From the NCBI GenBank assembly GCA_003445095.1, contig DLVS01000214.1, positions 1 to 15,730 of the forward strand: a stretch of 15,730 nucleotides of DNA. Direction: 5' to 3'. The translations under genes and the position numbers were made by a program. Below, piece by piece: positions 1-6,502 of the stretch (position 1 is the stretch's first letter; every line of letters starts with the position of its first letter). The notes beneath the pieces were generated by a model. That model ran no database searches, was not told the DNA's origin, and saw only the letters and a list, made by a program, of their open reading frames with translations. Source of the DNA: Verrucomicrobiales bacterium (GTDB lineage: Bacteria > Verrucomicrobiota > Verrucomicrobiia > Limisphaerales > UBA9464).

Positions 1-249
1 ACGGAGTTTGCTGAGTCCGCCGCCTACAACGCCGGGCGGGGTGGCGGCGGCCAAATCTTTTCATCGGCTCGGGATTTGATGGAGAAGACTCCGGGGTTTT
101 GGGCGAATTACGTGCGGCCAAAAGTCGAAAAGGAGTTTCTCGGCCTTTATCGGTTTCTGGCGGATCCGGCGACGGGCCGGAATGAATACATCGAATTGAT
201 CGAAGCGAACCTCGAGCACTTGAAGCGCGAGCTCGCGTTGGCGGCCTGA
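1..249 (+). CDS. C-terminal end of an unrecognised protein (5' truncated by window)
   Basis: An open frame runs from the first base to a TGA at 247-249, giving the last 82 residues of a protein whose start lies outside the window. The tail has a glycine-rich stretch (about residues 11-17 of the fragment). It then looks helical and charged, with FWANYVRPKVEKEF in the middle and ending EANLEHLKRELALAA, so a C-terminal amphipathic helix or short coiled coil is plausible. I do not recognise a family and assign no function. It lies on the same strand as the helicase, with about 60 bp between them. The frame looks coding because it stays open with sensible composition and ends cleanly just before the next gene, but 82 residues are weak evidence. 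Confidence 0.6.
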   Translation, partial: TEFAESAAYNAGRGGGGQIFSSARDLMEKTPGFWANYVRPKVEKEFLGLYRFLADPATGRNEYIELIEANLEHLKRELALAA

Positions 250-309
250 CACTTCGCAATCCGCGCGCCGGGCTGCTCAAGTTGGACCGCCGCTCGAATT
301 CCGGCATGA

Positions 310-2472
310 TTGCAGTCCGTGCCGCGCGACTATCAGCTTCTCCCCGCCTCGAACGCCTCCGTAACCTTGCGGATCGACTACGCTGCCGAACTCAATCCGC
401 AGCAGTTAGCCGCGGTCACTTCCTCGCCCGGACCGGCCTTGGTGTTGGCCGGCGCCGGCGCCGGCAAAACCCGAACGCTGACCTACCGCGTTGCCTGGTT
501 ACTGGAACACGCCGTCTCACCCGACCGGATTCTCCTGCTCACCTTCACCAACAAATCGGCCCGCGAAATGATGCAACGGGTGACTGACCTGGTGGGAAGC
601 GACGTGTCGCGACTTTGGGGAGGAACATTCCATTCGGTCGGGCTCAGAGTGCTGCGCCGGCACGCTGACCGGCTAGGCTTTCGGGCGGGGTTCTCGGTGG
701 CCGATCGCGACGACACCAAAGACTTGCTCGCCGCCTGCATTACCGATGCCGGAATCGATGTAAAGCTGACCCGCTTCCCCAAGCCCGAGGTGCTCGGGGA
801 AATCTACTCAATGGCAGCGAATACAGGCCAGTCGGTGGACGAAGTTATTGAGCAATCGTATGAGTCCTTCAGCGGCGCTGCGGAGGAAATTGCCGAACTT
901 CACACCCAATACGTCTCCCGCAAACGCGCCGCTGGGCTGATGGATTTTGATGACCTGTTGACCTTGTGGTTGCGCTTGCTGCGACAAGAAGAGGACCTGC
1001 GGGAGTTTTACCAACGACGCTTCCAATTCATTTTGGTGGATGAGTATCAGGACACGAACATCCTCCAGGGTGAGTTGCTGGACGAGCTTTCGGCGCAACA
1101 TCGGAACCTCATGGCCGTCGGCGACGATGCGCAGAGCATCTATTCGTGGCGCGGTGCGAACTTCGCCAACATTCTCGATTTTCCGCGTCGGCATCCGACC
1201 GCGCAGGTCTTTCACATCGAAACGAACTATCGAAGCACGCCCGAGATTCTGGCGGTGGCCAACGCCGCCATCGCCGGCAACACTCGGCAGTTTCCCAAGG
1301 CACTCCAGGCGGTGCGTCGGTCCGGTCCTAAGCCGGGGTTGGTGTCGTGTTACGACCCGGGAGAACAAGCCAGCTTCATTGCGCAACGAGTCCAACAATT
1401 GCAGGACGAAGGCCGATCACTCCAACAAATCTGCGTGCTCTACCGCTCCCATTTTCACGCGCTCGAACTCCAAATGGAGCTCACCCGGCGGGGTATTCCG
1501 TTCCTGATTACCAGCGGGATTCGATTCTTCGAACAAGCACACATCAAAGACGTGGCGGCGTATCTCAAGCTGATCACCAATCCCCGCGACGAATTGGCGT
1601 TCCGCCGATTGGTTCGCATGTTGCCCGGCGTCGGCCCCAAAAGCGCTGATCGCATCTGGAACCAATTCCGCGCGACGGAAAATATCGCCGCGACCGTGGA
1701 CACGCCGAGGCCCAAACCGGTCGCGCTCTCGGACAACGATGGAGCGATCGGCGAAGAGGATGTCACATCTCCACTGGTGCCCACTGAACCTGTCGCGCCC
1801 CGGCTCCGCGCTGTCTCCTCGGCACTTCCCAAAAAGGCGACGGCGAGCTGGGCTCAAATGGTGGAGACGATTGCCCAATGCGAAGCGCCGGCCTTGGTCC
1901 ATCAGCCCGCGGAAATAATCCGGCTCGTGTTGGCGGCGGAGTACCGGGAATACCTAAAGATGAGTTTCGACAACGCGGCTCGTCGGCTCGAAGAAATCGG
2001 ACAGTTGGCGCAGTATGCGGAACAGTTTCGGGACGTTCACGAGTTTCTGGCGCAGTTGGCTTTGCAAACGAATCTCGAAGCCGAAGCCGAGGCCCAAGCC
2101 CTGGCGGACCCAGAGCAGCGACTGCGGCTCTCGACGGTGCATCAAGCCAAGGGCCTCGAATTCGAAGTCGTGTTCGTGCCGATGCTGTGCGAGGGCAGCT
2201 TCCCCGCTCAATGGACCACCGAGTCAGCCGAGGACCTAGAAGAAGAACGCCGGCTGTTCTACGTGGCGGTGACTCGAGCGAAGGATGAATTGTATCTCAG
2301 CTACCCGATGAGGCGAATGCTCCAAGGTTTGTACCAAGCCAGCCCACCCTCGCGGTTCCTCTCGGAAATCCCGCCCGAACTCTTGGAAGCATGGCGGTTG
2401 CACGGATATGACACCCCCTTCGCCGTGACGGAATTCCGCGGTAATCATGACGACGCTGAGGGGCCGTTTTGA
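310..2472 (+). CDS. UvrD/Rep-family superfamily 1 DNA helicase
   Basis: This is an ATP-dependent 3'-5' DNA helicase of the UvrD/PcrA/Rep family, acting in DNA repair or replication restart. Motifs appear in order over 720 residues: Q-motif LNPQQLAAV (28-36), Walker A AGAGAGKTR (47-55), motif Ia LLLTFTNKSAREM (75-87), Ib GGTFHS (104-109), Walker B ILVDEYQDTN (241-250), III AVGDDAQSIYSWRG (269-282), IV TNYRST (305-310), V STVHQAKGLEFE (608-619) and VI RRLFYVAVTRAKDE (647-660). The listed start is a TTG. A GTG at 319, giving MPRDYQL, is an equally good or better start; neither has a clear Shine-Dalgarno. Residues about 461-512 form a proline-rich low-complexity insertion before motif V. The C-terminus ends about 60 residues after motif VI, without an obvious PcrA-type tail domain, so the protein is closer to Rep in layout. 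Which of UvrD, PcrA or Rep it replaces cannot be settled here. Confidence 0.95.
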   Translation: MQSVPRDYQLLPASNASVTLRIDYAAELNPQQLAAVTSSPGPALVLAGAGAGKTRTLTYRVAWLLEHAVSPDRILLLTFTNKSAREMMQRVTDLVGSDVSRLWGGTFHSVGLRVLRRHADRLGFRAGFSVADRDDTKDLLAACITDAGIDVKLTRFPKPEVLGEIYSMAANTGQSVDEVIEQSYESFSGAAEEIAELHTQYVSRKRAAGLMDFDDLLTLWLRLLRQEEDLREFYQRRFQFILVDEYQDTNILQGELLDELSAQHRNLMAVGDDAQSIYSWRGANFANILDFPRRHPTAQVFHIETNYRSTPEILAVANAAIAGNTRQFPKALQAVRRSGPKPGLVSCYDPGEQASFIAQRVQQLQDEGRSLQQICVLYRSHFHALELQMELTRRGIPFLITSGIRFFEQAHIKDVAAYLKLITNPRDELAFRRLVRMLPGVGPKSADRIWNQFRATENIAATVDTPRPKPVALSDNDGAIGEEDVTSPLVPTEPVAPRLRAVSSALPKKATASWAQMVETIAQCEAPALVHQPAEIIRLVLAAEYREYLKMSFDNAARRLEEIGQLAQYAEQFRDVHEFLAQLALQTNLEAEAEAQALADPEQRLRLSTVHQAKGLEFEVVFVPMLCEGSFPAQWTTESAEDLEEERRLFYVAVTRAKDELYLSYPMRRMLQGLYQASPPSRFLSEIPPELLEAWRLHGYDTPFAVTEFRGNHDDAEGPF

Positions 2473-2500
2473 TGGATAGATTGGCCAGAACTCATCCTTC

Positions 2501-2517
2501 AGCGGCCAGGAACCGCT
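2501..2517. other. Short inverted repeat downstream of helicase gene
   Basis: AGCGG at 2501-2505 and CCGCT at 2513-2517 can form a five-base-pair stem with a seven-base loop, 28 bp after the helicase stop. No T tract follows, so there is no case for an intrinsic terminator. A competing pairing exists between TGGCC at 2482-2486 and GGCCA at 2504-2508. Both are short enough to be chance in GC-rich DNA. Confidence 0.2.
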
Positions 2518-2545
2518 CCTCCAAAAGCCCTTCTTTAGGCCTCTG

Positions 2546-2579
2546 CGTATCGGTGATATTCGTGTCGATTCGTGGTTGG
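2546..2579 (-). repeat. 11-bp-periodic intergenic repeat, copy 1
   Basis: Read on the minus strand, this stretch starts CCAACCACGAATC and goes on through GACACGAATAT and CACCGATACG. It is about three degenerate copies of an 11-bp unit resembling AACACGAATAT. A related stretch lies at 8561-8594 on the plus strand. Over the 21 bases starting at AACC the two copies agree at 16 positions, and both sit in spacers. This copy lies between the helicase and the cysteine desulfurase. It has no coding potential and no CRISPR geometry. I read it as a dispersed, decayed intergenic element of unknown function. Confidence 0.55.
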
Positions 2580-2626
2580 AGTGAATTGTTACGCCGAGCG
2601 CACCGGTAAAATGTTGGTAAATCATT

Positions 2627-2648
2627 CGGCGGCCCGCGCGGCCCGCCG
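2627..2648. other. GC-only hairpin upstream of nifS
   Basis: CGGCGG at 2627-2632 pairs with CCGCCG at 2643-2648, leaving a ten-base loop that itself contains the palindrome CCGCGCGG. Two flanking G-T wobbles (2625-2626 with 2649-2650) can lengthen the stem. It lies about 90 bp before the likely nifS start with no T tract, so it is a possible leader structure rather than a terminator. Chance is possible in GC-rich DNA. Confidence 0.35.
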
Positions 2649-2740
2649 GGAACACAAGCCGATCCTTGCTTCATTTCGACTCGGCTTTAGCATTGTGGAC
2701 CAAATCTATCCGATTTGGGATGATCCGAGTGCCGGTTGCC

Positions 2741-4000
2741 ATGAACGAGCCCAAGAAAATCTATTACTTCGACAACAATGCCACCACCCGTATCGCTCCG
2801 GAGGTGGCCGATGCGATGATTCCGTTTTTGCGGGAGCAATGGGGGAATCCTTCGAGCGCGTACTCGTTCGGGGCACAGGTCCACAAACATGTCGAACTCG
2901 CCCGTGAAAAAGTGGCGGCCTTGGTCAATGCGGACCCGAAGGAAATTGCGTTCACCAGTTGCGGCACAGAGTCGAACAATTCGGCCATTCACAGTGCCTT
3001 GGTGACGACTGGGAAGCGGCACGTCATCACCACCGCCGTCGAACACAGCGCCAACATCAATTTTGGGGAGTATCTGCAAAAACGCGGCTTCGAGGTCACC
3101 TTCCTTCCGGTCGATGGCGACGGTTCTTTGGATTTGCACCGATTGGAGCAGGCGATCCGCCCCGAGACCGCGATCGTGTCGGTCATGTACGCCAACAATG
3201 AGACGGGCGTGCTCTTCCCGATTGAAGAGGTGGCAGCCCTTTGCCGGAGCCGGGGTGTCTTGTGCCACACGGATGCCGTCCAAGTCCCCGGCAAGCTCAA
3301 ATTGGATGTGCGCCAATTGGGCGTCGATTTCCTCTCCTTGAGTGCTCACAAGCTTCATGCCCCGAAAGGAATCGGGATGCTCTACATCAAGCGCCGAACC
3401 AAATATCAACCTTACGTCATCGGCGGCCACCAGGAACGAGGACGACGCGGTGGCACCGAAAGCGTACCAAATATTGTGGCCTTTGGACGCGCCGCGGAAT
3501 TAGCCATGAGCTCGTTGGAGGACGAGAACACACGGGTCCGAGCGCTCCGTGACCGCTTGGAGAATCATATCCTGCGGCAGATTCCGAACACGATCCGCAA
3601 TGGCTCCAAGCAGGCGCGCCTCCCCAATACGGCCAACATCGCTTTCGATTTTGTGGAGGCCGAAGCGGTCTTGATGTTGCTCGATCAAGTCGGCATTTGC
3701 GCGAGCTCGGGAAGCGCCTGCACGACTGGCTCGCTCGATCCGTCACATGTATTGACCGCGATGGGTATCACACCGATGCGCGCACGCGGCTCGGTTCGCT
3801 TCAGCCTGGGCATCTACAACACCGATGAAGAGGTGGACTACCTGTTGAAGCATTTGCCGCCGATCATCCAAAAGCTCCGAGACATTTCGCCGTTGAATCC
3901 GGATCACCCGGACAACGACCAATACGACATCGCGGGCGCCCGGGCGAAGCACGAACAAGATTTGGCCATTGCGAAAGATCAAGAAGTTGTGGCCGCTTGA
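2741..4000 (+). CDS. nifS: NifS/IscS-type cysteine desulfurase
   Basis: This is a PLP-dependent cysteine desulfurase that removes sulfur from L-cysteine as a protein-bound persulfide, for Fe-S cluster assembly or tRNA thiolation. The 419-residue product opens with YYFDNNATT (8-16). It carries the PLP-stacking histidine in VEHSAN (H102), the pyridine-nitrogen aspartate in CHTDAVQ (D178), the Schiff-base lysine in SAHKLHAPKG (K204), and the persulfide cysteine in ASSGSACTTGSLDPSHVL (C327). The SSGSAC loop and TTGSLDPSHVL follow NifS/IscS (class I) rather than SufS. I chose ATG 2741 because MNEPKKIYYFDNNATT matches the usual family N-terminus; ATG 2720 would add seven residues. The C-terminus has a polar tail from about residue 385. 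No scaffold (iscU/nifU), isc or suf gene is adjacent, so its acceptor cannot be inferred from context. Confidence 0.96.
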   Translation: MNEPKKIYYFDNNATTRIAPEVADAMIPFLREQWGNPSSAYSFGAQVHKHVELAREKVAALVNADPKEIAFTSCGTESNNSAIHSALVTTGKRHVITTAVEHSANINFGEYLQKRGFEVTFLPVDGDGSLDLHRLEQAIRPETAIVSVMYANNETGVLFPIEEVAALCRSRGVLCHTDAVQVPGKLKLDVRQLGVDFLSLSAHKLHAPKGIGMLYIKRRTKYQPYVIGGHQERGRRGGTESVPNIVAFGRAAELAMSSLEDENTRVRALRDRLENHILRQIPNTIRNGSKQARLPNTANIAFDFVEAEAVLMLLDQVGICASSGSACTTGSLDPSHVLTAMGITPMRARGSVRFSLGIYNTDEEVDYLLKHLPPIIQKLRDISPLNPDHPDNDQYDIAGARAKHEQDLAIAKDQEVVAA

Positions 4001-4016
4001 GCCGAGGGTTAAAGGA

Positions 4017-4032
4017 GCGGACTTCCGTCCGC
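4017..4032. terminator. Stem-loop A after nifS
   Basis: GCGGAC (4017-4022) pairs perfectly with GTCCGC (4027-4032) around a TTCC tetraloop, 16 bp after the nifS stop. A compact GC stem directly after a stop fits a transcript-end or RNA-stabilising hairpin, but no T tract follows, so intrinsic termination is uncertain. It is the first of three stem-loops between two convergent genes. Confidence 0.4.
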
Positions 4033-4043
4033 CGGGGCGTCAA

Positions 4044-4060
4044 TCGCTAATGGCGAGCGA
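4044..4060. other. Stem-loop B in convergent spacer
   Basis: TCGCT (4044-4048) pairs with AGCGA (4056-4060) around a seven-base loop. It is weaker than its neighbours on either side and may be chance. It is listed because it sits between two stronger hairpins in the same spacer. Confidence 0.2.
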
Positions 4061-4095
4061 GACCTTTCCAAGCCACTTCCCGTTTCGACGGTCCT

Positions 4096-4111
4096 GCGGG
4101 ATGAATCCCGC
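4096..4111. terminator. Stem-loop C after the DUF2851 gene
   Basis: GCGGGA (4096-4101) pairs with TCCCGC (4106-4111) around TGAA. The inverted repeat reads GCGGGAT-GA-ATCCCGC. It is 37 bp beyond the DUF2851 stop on the minus strand and may mark that transcript's end; stem-loop A does the same for nifS. No T tract is present on either strand. Confidence 0.35.
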
Positions 4112-4148
4112 GCCCTTCTCTCATCGTGCCGCAGATTCAGCCGCCCCT

Positions 4149-5618
4149 TCAGGTATCAGGCGACGCGGGAATTTTGGACTCTGCTCCCGGCAACGCTTCT
4201 ACCAACTTGGGAAAACGACACTCGCTACACAACGGTCCGGCTGGCTCGCAGAAGTCTCGGATGATTTGCAGGAGGCCTTGTTGCGCCGCGGCTGTGCGGG
4301 GCAAACGACGGGTCGGTCCCGCGAATAGTCGGGCTCGAGCATGCCGTAAGAGCGCGTTGTCCTGACCGGACGGCCAGACGAAGAAACGTTCTTCCACCCG
4401 CGTGAGTGCGCTGGCGTTTCCCCCGGCACTCGCTCGGGCCCACAGCCACGGGAGAACCACGTTCACGGCTAAGTCACTCGCTCGCGCCGGCCCCAAGAAT
4501 GGAAGCGGTGCCGGGCTGGCGGCGGACCGAAAAGTCCAGTGCTGCGCCCAAAAGTCTGAAGGATCCGGCGCTGGCTGCAACTGCTCCAATAAGAGGGACG
4601 CCGGACCTTGATTCCCGACGGGCTCAGTCGTGAGCCAATCGGCCAGTCGCTTCGGCAAAGTGCCTTCGGCGAGCCAGCGAGCGGCTAGGGCCAACCGGCG
4701 CTGCGGATGATTCGCCGGACGGAGTCCGCTGAGGCGCCACACCGTCGCCGGCAAGATTTGATCCACCCAACGTTCACGGTCCCGCCACCAAGCCTCCCAC
4801 AGTCGCTTGACCCGCTGAGCCGCGAGCAGGTGGATGGGTGGTTGGCTCGGCAGAAGTCCCGCGAGACCGAGGAGACGAGCCTCCCATTCGAGGACCGACT
4901 CGCCGGCGGGCGCAACGCAAAGCTCGGCCAGTCGGCGCATCGGCCAGGCGTTGTGTTTGTAACCCAGCGCGGCCAGAAGCCCTTCCCAGAGCGTTTGTTC
5001 CCATCCGGCGTGACGTGCCCGAGCCGCGAATTCCGACGCCTTGCGCCGCAGCCGTTCTTTTGCCGCCTGATTCAGAATGTCCGCCACGACTTCATCCGCG
5101 ATGTGTCGCAACGGAGCGCAACATTTCCCCAACATGCCGGGCGAGAGAATGCTTCCGGCCGCAGTCTCGAGCCAGGGGACCAGTTCGGCCAACGGGGCGT
5201 CGAGATGGGGTTGAAGCGCCAAAACAGGAGGCGCCAACTCGCGTGGTCCGGCGTCCCAAACCACATGGAGAATGACCCGGGCATAGGCGGGGTTGGTCGC
5301 ATGATGATGTCCCCGCCAACCGCTGACCGTTACGTCGAGCTCGACGTCGCCCGTGACGGCCGGGCCGTCGCCCAACTGCAAGACGGCCTGCCGAAAATCA
5401 GGACCGGCCTCGCGGTTCCAGAAGCCCGGATGCAACACGCGAACCGTTCGGCCATCGAGAGTCATCAACTGGTCGCGGCGCAGACGCTGATGTCGCCACA
5501 CTTGTTGGAGCCAGCGTTCCGGCGGCGGGTCGGCCGAATCGCGACACGCAAAACTTGGGCGAACGGCTCGCCACTCCTCGTATATTCCAGCTCTCAGGAT
5601 CGCCATACCACCGTTCAT
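4149..5618 (-). CDS. DUF2851 family protein
   Basis: The 489-residue product matches the DUF2851 family of uncharacterised bacterial proteins by its conserved N-terminal part: IYEEW (12-16), VLHPGFWNREAGPDF (61-75), and the block from GDVELDV (90-96) through HHHATNPAYARVILHVVWD (104-122). That block is rich in acidic residues and histidines, and a metal-dependent active site is conceivable but unproven. The C-terminus has a Cys cluster, CX6CX2C (C457, C464, C467), after a helical region GLLQIIRDF, possibly a small metal-binding element. There is no signal peptide or membrane segment, so it should be cytoplasmic. The start at 5618 gives MNGGMAIL; ATG 5606 (MAILRAGIYEEW) is an equally good alternative. 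The gene converges with nifS and diverges from the deacetylase operon, so it is probably its own transcription unit. Its function is unknown. Confidence 0.88.
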   Translation of the reverse strand: MNGGMAILRAGIYEEWRAVRPSFACRDSADPPPERWLQQVWRHQRLRRDQLMTLDGRTVRVLHPGFWNREAGPDFRQAVLQLGDGPAVTGDVELDVTVSGWRGHHHATNPAYARVILHVVWDAGPRELAPPVLALQPHLDAPLAELVPWLETAAGSILSPGMLGKCCAPLRHIADEVVADILNQAAKERLRRKASEFAARARHAGWEQTLWEGLLAALGYKHNAWPMRRLAELCVAPAGESVLEWEARLLGLAGLLPSQPPIHLLAAQRVKRLWEAWWRDRERWVDQILPATVWRLSGLRPANHPQRRLALAARWLAEGTLPKRLADWLTTEPVGNQGPASLLLEQLQPAPDPSDFWAQHWTFRSAASPAPLPFLGPARASDLAVNVVLPWLWARASAGGNASALTRVEERFFVWPSGQDNALLRHARARLFAGPTRRLPRTAAAQQGLLQIIRDFCEPAGPLCSECRFPKLVEALPGAESKIPASPDT

Positions 5619-5646
5619 TCTGAACGTTGGGCGGGAGATTCAAGAC

Positions 5647-5656
5647 TGTGGCCACA
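5647..5656. promoter_or_regulatory. 10-bp palindrome in divergent promoter region
   Basis: TGTGGCCACA is a perfect palindrome in the 160-bp spacer between the DUF2851 start (5618, minus) and the deacetylase start (5779, plus). Its position fits an operator for either gene. A single 10-bp palindrome is weak evidence and no second copy was seen nearby. Confidence 0.2.
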
Positions 5657-5778
5657 CGAAATTTAGCGAGCACGAAGACTGCGCAGCCGCACTCCAAATC
5701 GTCGGCAATCCACCGCAATTTCCGACTCGCCGTGAAAGTGTTTCCCACCTGAGGCTTCGCGGCGGATCGAATTTCGAC

Positions 5779-6492
5779 ATGGGAAGGCACCTCAAATGGG
5801 CACACGTGTATCGGTTCTACGAACAGTTGGAGCCCCTCCTGAAACAGTCTGTGCCCAAAGAAGACAAACCGCGCGGCTGTCGCGTGGTCGTGCTTGCTCC
5901 GCATATTGATGATGAAACGATCGGCTGCGGTGGAGTCATCGTGAAACATGTCGCCGCCGGCGATCGTGTCGCCATCCTAACCTTCGCCGACTGCACGCCT
6001 GATCGAATCGAAGAGGGACGTGCCGCCGGGAAGATTCTGGGCGTCCAACGCCAGGATTTCTTGCCGTTCGCGTCCAAAACCTTGTCGTCCCTGGCTGAAC
6101 CGGAGCAACGATTGCGCGAGTTCTTGCGCGCGGAGAATCCCGAGTTGGTTTACGTGCCAAGCCTGCTCGACCGACATTCCGATCACGTCGCGTTGAATCA
6201 GTTGCTCGTTACCGCAACCATATCCGAACGGGCCGATTTCATGATCTACGGATACGAAGTTTGGAGCACGTTGACCCCGAACGTCGCGGTCGACATCACG
6301 GCCCAGCAACCGAAGAAGGCGGCGGCGTTGGCGTGTTTTGTCAGTCAAAACCGAGCCAACAACTGGGCCGATGCCGCCCTCGCGCTTAATCGGTACCGGG
6401 GCGTGACCACCGGTGCGGGAAATTACGCCGAAGCTTTTCATCGGCTCACCTGCGCCAGGCATCGCGAGCTGATTGCCCGCATCTGGAAGTAA
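5779..6492 (+). CDS. PIG-L/LmbE family N-deacetylase
   Basis: This is a predicted zinc-dependent deacetylase of the PIG-L/LmbE fold, which removes acetyl from N-acetylglucosaminyl groups or related N-acyl sugars. The 237-residue product has the metal-binding loop LAPHIDDETIGCGG (39-52, the family PHxDDE motif) and the second motif RHSDHVALN (132-140), giving the usual His-Asp-His zinc ligands. VWSTLTPNVAVDIT (161-174), followed by a KKAAALACFVSQ helix, is typical of members next to sugar-transfer genes. The length is normal and there is no signal peptide. The start is ATG 5779; the Shine-Dalgarno is poor. It is the first gene of a tight operon, with the GT4 glycosyltransferase 10 bp after its stop. 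By analogy with PIG-A/PIG-L, MshA/MshB and BshA/BshB pairs it may deacetylate the product of that transferase. The real substrate is unknown. Confidence 0.93.
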   Translation: MGRHLKWAHVYRFYEQLEPLLKQSVPKEDKPRGCRVVVLAPHIDDETIGCGGVIVKHVAAGDRVAILTFADCTPDRIEEGRAAGKILGVQRQDFLPFASKTLSSLAEPEQRLREFLRAENPELVYVPSLLDRHSDHVALNQLLVTATISERADFMIYGYEVWSTLTPNVAVDITAQQPKKAAALACFVSQNRANNWADAALALNRYRGVTTGAGNYAEAFHRLTCARHRELIARIWK

Positions 6493-6502
6493 ACCCCGGC
6501 GC

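Noticed and set aside
445..465. GGCGCCGGCGCCGGC-type string shared with about 14354-14369, at first sight a dispersed repeat.
   Set aside because: Both copies encode Ala-Gly runs (the helicase Walker A and the LysC LAGAGAK segment) and the string is self-complementary; shared codon choice explains it.
2546..2579. The periodic repeat as a CRISPR array.
   Set aside because: The units are about 11 bp, degenerate and directly adjacent, without spacers, and no cas gene is present.
4707..5666. A 319-codon open frame on the plus strand opposite the DUF2851 gene, and other long frames of this type (for example 808-1398 minus, 10378-11082 plus).
   Set aside because: They lie wholly or largely inside genes with clear family motifs on the other strand, and their translations are arginine- and proline-rich without motifs, as expected of antisense frames in GC-rich DNA.
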